From: Pisolithus tinctorius
Lineage: Eukaryota > Basidiomycota > Agaricomycetes > Boletales > Pisolithaceae
Direction: 5' to 3'
NCBI GenBank assembly: GCA_024663395.1
Contig: JANFAH010000017.1
Location: 1,054,001-1,118,000, forward strand
Length of the DNA: 64,000 nucleotides
Part shown: positions 57,690 to 64,000 of the stretch, piece by piece
Layout of the letters: the number at the start of each line of letters is the position of its first letter
Position numbering within the stretch: the stretch's first letter is position 1
Notes under the pieces: model-generated
Told to the model about the DNA's origin: nothing
Seen by the model: only the letters and a program-made list of their open reading frames with translations
Database searches by the model: none
Made by a program: the position numbers and the translations under genes

Positions 57690-58369
57690 TGTTATGCTGA
57701 TGACTCATGTCATGTCACGAATCGAGTGCAATGTAGCACAAGCATGTGACCGCATGAGAAGTGATGTGTGATTTAACTTCACTAGTGACGGAACACTAGT
57801 CTTGGCCAACCAAAGTCGTACTGTCAAGTCCTCATGGGTACAGTGAACAGAGCTAAGGGTGGTTGCAAAGTAGATTTTGAATGGAGAGCTGGTATGATAC
57901 ATGCAGGTTTATATACATATGTAAAGTACCTGTGGAACAAACATTCAAAAACATTTAAATGTCCACCCGTGTCCTTGTTAAGGCAAGACAAGTCATAGTG
58001 AGTCACTGCGCAGCAGGACTACATGTACGACTGTGTCTGTGGGCACAAGGGTGAACAGGGTGAACAGAGGAAAGGGGGACTAACCGTGTATATGATGTAT
58101 GTGGGGTTAAGTGCGCTCACCAGGGTAACCAGGGCAAGCATGTCACATGACTGCGTGGACCAGGGCCACCAGTGGATCACGGGGGAAGGGGACAGACGTA
58201 ATGTCCAGCTATAGTACAACACAGGGTAGACAGGGGTCTACCATAAAAGGAAACAGAAAGGAGAAACATACAGAATGCAAGTCCAACTGTGTAGACAGTG
58301 GCTTGTGGGGCAGTGGAACACTCGTGCGAAAATGTCTCTAGGAGGGAACAATGTGAGCGCAGCATAACA
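57690..58369 (-). repeat. Gypsy-B 5' LTR (minus orientation)
   Basis: 680 bp, same length as the partner. Differences are mainly transitions, several at CpG (for example GACTCG versus GACTCA near the start). Confidence 0.95.
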
Positions 58370-59302
58370 TCCTTAGATGAATGGTCTCATAAGAAAACAC
58401 ATGATCTAGAGGAAGTACAAAAGCTACATGGTTGACTCTCACACACAGTACTAGTGATACCAGGAGGGAACACTTATCTAACATCTTTACAAATCATGTT
58501 AACCTTTTTGGCAACAAACCTTTCATGCCCCACACACAACCATGTGGCCTTCAACAAGAACTACTCTGGTGGTGAACAGCCCTACAAACATTGCCCCCCA
58601 TCCCCATCCCCATCCATCACACTGCCATCGATCTATGAGCCTTTTCAGATGCCAGCTCCAGCATCAGTCTGGCAATCACCATTGGAGAGAGATGGAGGGC
58701 CAGGAAGCTACACCTGGACTGGAAGAGAGATGAGAGAGACATTGGCTGGGCCAAAAGCATCACTTTCGAGCTCCTCATACACCACCTTCTCCTCATCAGT
58801 TCCTCCTCTGAACCTCTACAGGTATTCAGAGACAACAACAGAGTCATCAAGGCCTGGAGGAAAGGTAGGAGCAACAACAAGCCTACAAATGAAACCTTCC
58901 ACAGGATCCATGCTCTCCTCACCTCTCCCCCATGCAGAGTATTCACAAACTATGTCCCAAGCAAATCCAACCCAGCAGACAGCCTGTCCTGGGGCATCTA
59001 TCCCCCTGCTGAACTCATACTGCCCCCCATCCAGATCCCAACCCCCATTGCACACCTCGTCTTTGATTTTGATGACCCACATGCCAGGAATTTCCCAGTC
59101 CAAAATTGATTTTAACTTCATCCTGACCTTGACATTTGCCCAACAACAGGACACCCATCCAAAACCCACCACCATACTCCCATACCTGACTAACCTGACA
59201 CTGAGACCATCAGAGCTTTGCCCAGCGTGCCCAGCCAAAGATAGACTAGAGCAATGGCAACCACACCCCAGCATAGTGCAATCACTGAACATGCCACCCA
59301 AT
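58370..59302 (+). pseudogene. DIRS-like RT part 3, RNase H and start of the recombinase
   Basis: RT resumes as DEWSHKKTHDLEEVQKLHG, a stop, then VLVIPGGNTYLTSLQIM. RNase H follows at about 58650-59110: DASSSISLAITIGERW, DIGWAKSITFELLIHHLL, VFRDNNRVIKAWRKGRSNNKPTN, FHRIHALL and YVPSKSNPADSLS, the DIRS-type RNase H with its DN and NPAD motifs. From 59200 LRPSELCPACPAKDRLEQW looks like the N-terminus of the tyrosine recombinase, cut at 59303. Confidence 0.7.
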
Positions 59303-59724
59303 GTAAGTTAGGTATTTAGCAATCCTAGGGACTCCTAGGGATTGATAGAAAGGGTCTAGTTCAACCCAGAGGAGCTCTGAGCTTGGATTGAGAAAAGAGG
59401 TTAAGGAGAGGATTTGGGTTGGGCAGAATGAATGAAGCAGGGAAACAAGTGAGTGACAGCATCTGGAGGGTCGTCTAGGGGTGCCTCAGTGAGGGCTTTC
59501 GCAGTCTTTCTTTCGCAGTCTTTGATTTCGCAGTTTTTGCAGTCTGGTTCCTCCTTCTTTTGTTGTGTACTGTAGACCTAAACTAGTGCGCAAAAATGCT
59601 GACTAAGCTACCAAAAATGCGCCACAAAGGTAGGCTAAGTATCACTAATGTAAATCAAAGCAAAAACACAATAGAAAAGATAAAATAATTAAATCACCTC
59701 AGTAGGGAGTACTTATTCCCTACA
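59303..59724 (-). mobile_element. TGTAGGGA-family insertion, copy B, in the recombinase gene
   Basis: It ends (minus strand) TGTAGGGAATAAGTACTCCCTAC, a 7-bp stem hairpin, and has TGGGTTGAACTAG near the other end, as in copies A and C. Borders read GTAAGT and TTTCAG (59734), so it mimics a GT-AG intron, but the flanking frames do not join by splicing. A clear target duplication is not visible. The left border is uncertain by several bases. Confidence 0.55.
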
Positions 59725-60220
59725 CTGATTTCAGAGACAGAGTGCAAGAGGTTACCCTCAGAGGCTGGAATGAGAGCACCAGGGTGTCTTATGGGGCAGG
59801 CCTGCTCATATACCATGTCTTTTGCAATAGCAGGAACATCACAGAAGAAGAGTGAGTGCTGGCAGACATGAATTTAATATCAACCTTCATCTCCTCACTG
59901 GCAGGGTCATACTCAGGAAAAACCATACAAGGCTACATATACAGTGTGTGTGCATGGCACACCCTCAATGGCCTACCTTGGATACTGCACAAAGACCAGA
60001 TAGCGACCATGCTCAAAAGGGCCTTCAAGTTCACCCCCCCCTCCTCCAAGCAAAACCTCCACAAGCCTATCACAGCACAGATGATTTGCAACATCCACAA
60101 ACTCATGCTGAAAGATGACCCCCTAGACATGGCAGTATTCGCTTGTCTAACAACCAGTTTCTACATGGCAGCCAGAGTTGGGGAGTTTACACTCAAGTGC
60201 CTTGATGCTTTTGATCCCAC
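59725..60220 (+). pseudogene. Tyrosine recombinase (DIRS-like), part 1
   Basis: The SAM-like N-terminal domain WNESTRVSYGAGLLIYHVFC, a TGA where arginine is usual, then ISTFISSLAGSYSGKTIQGYIY and AWHTLNGLPW. The catalytic domain begins DDPLDMAVFACLTTSFYMAARVGEF with the first catalytic Arg (AARVGEF, near 60172). Coding is cut at 60220 by a solo LTR. Confidence 0.82.
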
Positions 60221-60954
60221 TGTCATGACCATGCATTCATCCTGCGTCATCACTAACTCTGCACCCTTTTCCACCAGTCGTTCGCTCACTCCACACCAAC
60301 TCCACCCACCTTCTGTCGTCTATGAACCATCTCCACTCCAACTACTGTTGGACTTGTGTCGCTCTCCTACTGGACTGGGTGGACCGTTCTCTGAGGGGTC
60401 ATGTGACTACCTTCAGACTTCTCCCTGACAGCGCACAGTCAGGTACTCTGCAGCACACACACTGCGTGGTCCAGCACCTGGACTGTTTCCTTTTTTGGAT
60501 GTCCTATGTTACCCACTTGTATGTCCTCCGTCTACCCTTCATTTGTCATCTGGGAAGTTTTACTTGAAATTTTATGAGTCTCCGTATGTCAGTTCCAATT
60601 CCGGTTACTGTACCTCCATAGTAGTATAAAAGCATGTATCATACTCTGCCATCCCTCAGTACGAATATCAACTTAGTTCCTACTCCTTCTGTCTCTGACC
60701 TCTGTCTGTCGGAGTTACCTCTGACTCTCCATCTGTACTCTCCCTCTGAAATACGAGGGCTGAGATTGTGCAAGGGGGTAGTGCATGAGCTAAACCTGAT
60801 GCCCTCACTCTGCTCCACCTTTGCTTTGGCAGTCTTCGTCTCTGCCAAAACTCCGCTAGTTGGAGTTCTGTTCCTGTGTGTTGGACTTGCTTCCGGACCC
60901 TCCTCTAGACCTTGTTTAGTGTTGGAGTTGGTCGGAGTAGGCCCAGACTTGACA
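60221..60954 (+). repeat. Solo LTR in the recombinase gene, TSD CCCAC
   Basis: 734 bp, TGTCATGACC to AGACTTGACA, with a perfect 5-bp duplication CCCAC at 60216-60220 and 60955-60959. Removal joins AFDPT to LHITPARV in frame. TATAAAAG at 60626 is its TATA box. Related to the LTR-like sequence at 378-1120. Confidence 0.95.
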
Positions 60955-61459
60955 CCCACATTGCATATCACCCCTGCCAGGGTTTGAGAAGAAACAGATC
61001 ACAATGGACTGAAAACCACAGTGTTTTCCCTGCTGAGCATGAAGGTGAATCCCAACAGAGAGGAAGTAAATTGGGTGAAACAGTCAGGACCATCAGACCT
61101 GCATGCTCCTGCACCTGAGAATCAACAACCCACCTGCAAATGGCCCTCTCTTCGCCTACAAGAAGGACAGTACTCACCACCCCTTGACATGACAAGCTTT
61201 TATCTTGTGCCTGAAGAAACTCACTAAAGCAGCAGGATACAAGCACATACATGGCCACAGACTCAGGATAGGAGCAACCCTGGAATACTTACTATGGGGA
61301 GTCCCCTTTGAAGTGATGCAGGTCAAAGGAAGATGGGCAAGCAACACCTTCCAACTTTACCTCTGGAAGCACAACCAGATACTTGCCCCCTACATCCAAG
61401 CCATGCCCACAGAGACAGCAGCGGAGTTTGTCCACATTGCCATGCCCCCCATACACTGA
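60955..61459 (+). pseudogene. Tyrosine recombinase (DIRS-like), part 2
   Basis: Catalytic half. HNGLKTTVFSL and VNPNREEVNWVKQSGPSD come first. A frame change follows to LRINNPPANGPLFAYKK, a stop, and KKLTKAAGYKHIHGHRLRIGATLEYLL. The HxxR box (GHRLRIG), GRWAS and the Tyr in FQLYLWKHNQIL are all present, so the R-HxxR-W-Y set of the family survives although the gene is broken. This is a retroelement integrase, not a phage one. Confidence 0.85.
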
Positions 61460-61911
61460 AACCCAATCACCTGTGAGTTGGAACCATTGCCCTCCTAACA
61501 GCCAGGAAGCCAAGCATCAGCTCATCATGTCAAGCAAGCCCTTCCTAACACCTGGGATATGCAGCTAATGCTCGTCTCACAGGTCCCAATCTCATCATGG
61601 CCAGGAAGTGCTTTGCACCTCTGCCCACTTGCTTCTCTACTCTACTATGTCAACAGTCATTTCCCCTAGCAGCTCCCAGTAGTGACATGCAAAGAACATC
61701 CTTCTGGAAGTCATACTGACAAGGAGAACATGCTGACCAAGCTGCATGGGATGAGACAGGGCTGACAATGATGGGATGAACCAGGGGGCTTCAGGATGGA
61801 AGCTGGTGGGAACACCTGGCAGATATACATAGCCACTGTCTCTGGCAAATGAGACAAGCAAGATGATCGATGAAGAGGTGGCCATTATTGATGGACCTAG
61901 TGAAATGAGCA
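61460..61911. other. 3' non-coding part of the DIRS-like element
   Basis: No ORF of note. It leads without a break into the terminal repeat at 61912. Confidence 0.4.
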
Positions 61912-62289
61912 TCTGATGGATGGAGTGCTGTAGAAATGTGTAGGGTGTGAGGATCCTCTCCAAATTTGGAAGGCAGAATCACATGGCTGAGCACTTTAAG
62001 TGAGTGTGAGAATGGAGTCAATATCTTTTGAAATGGTGGAGATATGATGAAAACTGGAATGCCATACACAGGTGCTAAAAACCTTTAATGCATGCTTAAC
62101 TCACTTCCTCTTTTCTCTTTCACACTGACAACTCATTCTTGTGTGAAGGATGACTGCTCATGTCCAGCAGTCTTTCCATGCATGAGGCCTTTAGTCTTCA
62201 TCTGCATGGCATGGGCATTGCACACAACTTGTCAATGAGTTAGGCAGAGTCAGCTGTAACCATGTCCACAACACCTTTGGTGTGTAACA
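61912..62289 (+). repeat. Right terminal segment of the dispersed element (copy 2)
   Basis: Matches 1-377. It ends GTGTAACA at 62289, directly against the ATGC that is shared with 44558-44561 at the left border of the block inserted in gypsy-A. Nearly all CpG sites of the other copy are TpG or CpA here. Confidence 0.8.
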
Positions 62290-64000
62290 ATGCCGAGATA
62301 GAAGGACTGCTACAAGACTTAGTAAAACAAGTCAACCTCCCTAAGCCCATAACCAAAACTACATACTGCAAAGTGATGACTGACTTCAAACTGGCAGGTA
62401 GATGGGAACAGAGACATACAAAAGTGTTCTTGGACCTGAAAGTCACCCTAATGAGCCAACCAACACTACATGCACCACAATATGATGGAACACCATTTGT
62501 CATAACCATGGACAGATGTCAAGAAGGATTTGGGGCAGTACTAACACAATGAAGCAAGGTCCAGACACTGAATGGCAAGACAGTGGAATGAACAGTGCTG
62601 ATTGCATTTGTGTCCAAATGGACATCACCAGCTGAGTGCAATTACAAACCATTTCTACTGGAATTTGCAGCACTGAAATACAGCCTAGACTGCTTTACAG
62701 ACATAATATGGGGATACTCAGTCAAAATCAAAACAGACTGCAAAGCATTAAAGGATGTCCTCTCCAACAACACTATCAGCAGCCCATGCAAGATGGAGGG
62801 ATGGTATAACTGTGCACATCATCATAGCAGTGAGGCATGTACCAGGCCACCTCAACATAGTCACAGACAGACTAAGCCATCAGTGGCATGGCATGTCATG
62901 CACAAACAGAGATGGCAGTGATTGGACAGTCAGCCCAGACCCAGAAGCAGTGTTGGGCCTAATGAACAATGTGTTCAAAATCACTAAACTACCACAGGAA
63001 AACCAACAACTATGCAAATGCTTCCAGGAAGAACCACTATTCATGGAGGTAATAGATGCAATACTCAATGTCAACATGAATACCCCCATAAGAGACTGCA
63101 ACAGGGCAAGACATAGGTTGACACAATACCTAGTCAAACAAGGTAAACTATGGAGAATACATGGAGGCACCAGCATATGACCAAGATGCAAAGTAGAATG
63201 CATCACAAAACAAGAAGTGTTCACCAAGGTGAAACACCTACATGAAATGGGAGGACACTGGGGACAAGATGTGCTGAAAATGGCAATCACAGACAAGTAC
63301 TACTCACCCAAACTCGACATGTCAATAATGAATGCAATTCAAGACTGCATGAAATGCAAGAACTTCAGCCCAACAAAACTAAACACCCTACTTGAACCAA
63401 TAACAAGACAGCACCCATTTGAACTACTCATAGAAGACTACCTATCAATTCCAACAGGGAAAGGAGGGTACCACATGCTGGGATTATTCTTAGACATGTT
63501 CTCACAGCATGTATGGGTAATGAAGTACAAAACAGCTGGGACAGCAAAAACCACAGTGAATGGCCTAACAACTATATTTAACAACTTCACAGCAGCAGAG
63601 ATGTTCATGACAGATGGTGCATGACACTTCAACAATGAAGAGGTCAAAACCTACTGCACTAAGTGGTCCTGCACACATCTTGTCATAGCAGCATACTCAC
63701 CATTGGTTAATGGGTTGGTAGAGGGCACAAACAAGCTACTACTACATATCCTCAAATGCCTATGTGCACCAAATGTAGGAGAAGATGACAACATGGAAAC
63801 AGACTGGGAAAAACTACCTAGGATGTGGTCAAACCATCTCAACAATGTGGTCTGCATGCTGAACAACCAAGTACTACCAACACTCAAGTTCTTGCCCAAA
63901 GAACTGTTACTCAGGTTGGTGATCAATACCAAGTGCACAGCACTGATGCACAGCACCACAGAACCATCACCAGTGGACACAGCAATCCATATGGTGTACA
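62290..64000 (+). pseudogene. Gypsy-A pol continued: RNase H and integrase (runs off the window)
   Basis: Resumes the RT frame of 44561 with EIEGLLQDLVKQVNLPKPITKTTY. RNase H-like part: PQYDGTPFVITMDRCQEGFGAVLTQ, AECNYKPFLLEFAALKYSL, VKIKTDCKALKDVLS. Integrase: VKHLHEMGGHWGQDVL with MNAIQDCMKCKNF (HHCC), LLIEDYLSIPTGKGGYH, LFLDMFSQHVWVMKYKTAG, ETFMTDG-like FMTDGA and LVEGTNKLLLHIL. TGA at 62550, 62589, 63178 and 63622 stand at arginine positions. The C-terminus and 3' LTR lie beyond 64000. Confidence 0.88.

Larger units (their letters stand above)
49275..58369 (-). mobile_element. Gypsy-B: full-length Ty3/gypsy chromovirus with an extra ORF
   Basis: Complete minus-strand element, 9,095 bp, LTRs 49275-49954 and 57690-58369 (680 bp each, TGTTATGCTGA to GCATAACA), with a perfect 5-bp target duplication TCCTT (49270-49274, 58370-58374). 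Order on the minus strand: gag, protease, RT, RNase H, integrase, an inserted 984-bp element, chromodomain, an extra ORF, polypurine tract. The LTRs differ at scattered transitions only. It keeps moderate CpG in the interior and is the most recent large insertion in this stack. Removing it joins the RT frame at 49269 to LDEWSHKKTHDLEEVQKLHG at 58373. Confidence 0.95.

Noticed and set aside
58454..59311. Single 285-codon gene
   Set aside because: The frame mixes a real RT tail with a shadow of RNase H, which reads in another frame (DNNRVIKAWRKGRS).
59725..61459. Phage integrase or prophage remnant
   Set aside because: The recombinase follows RT and RNase H of a retroelement, and sequence blocks match basidiomycete DIRS-like elements.

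Overview
The window reads as a repeat-dominated island from a basidiomycete, most likely a mushroom-forming Agaricomycete. The evidence is Plavaka/CACTA-like transposase remnants, Ty3/gypsy chromoviruses with C-terminal chromodomains, a Tad1-like LINE, a DIRS-like retroelement that uses a tyrosine recombinase, and one NACHT-WD40 (NLR/STAND) gene with short 40-59 nt GT-AG introns. I see no bacterial operons, CRISPR arrays, rRNA or confident tRNA genes. Coordinates were read by eye.

Layout. 1-377 is the right-hand tail of a repeat whose second copy lies at 61912-62289. 378-1120 is LTR-like. 1121-3471 is a broken Plavaka transposase. 3472-5950 is non-coding, with a 95-bp minisatellite and a possible tRNA-derived SINE. 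5960-10053 is a second, CACTA-like transposase relic. 10395-19430 is an unrecognised multi-exon gene split by a complete chromovirus (gypsy-C, 11619-19158). 20831-26085 is the one apparently intact host-type gene: eight exons, 1,635 codons, a NACHT NTPase and 15 nearly identical WD40 repeats. 26388-33049 is a minus-strand LINE carrying two solo LTRs in opposite orientations.

From 33050 to the right edge the window is a nested stack. Gypsy-D (33050) sits in the 5' part of the LINE. TGTGAGTC-family sequences (38965, 39197) sit in the right LTR of gypsy-D. A solo-type LTR (40147) sits in those. Gypsy-A (40466 to beyond the window) sits in that LTR. A block at 44562-62289 sits in gypsy-A pol and holds the DIRS-like element, which is itself split by gypsy-B (49275-58369), a solo LTR (60221-60954) and small TGTAGGGA-type insertions. 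Most junctions show a target-site duplication, a restored reading frame, or both.

Two themes tie the region together. First, CpG loss: older elements have almost no CpG and many of their stop codons are TGA where the family has arginine, as expected from methylation and deamination of CGA. The WD40 half of the NLR gene is also CpG-free while its NACHT half is CpG-rich. Second, extra cargo: two chromoviruses carry an antisense coiled-coil gene, in gypsy-C a spliced one with a Zn2Cys6-like cysteine pattern, and gypsy-B carries an extra ORF downstream of pol.
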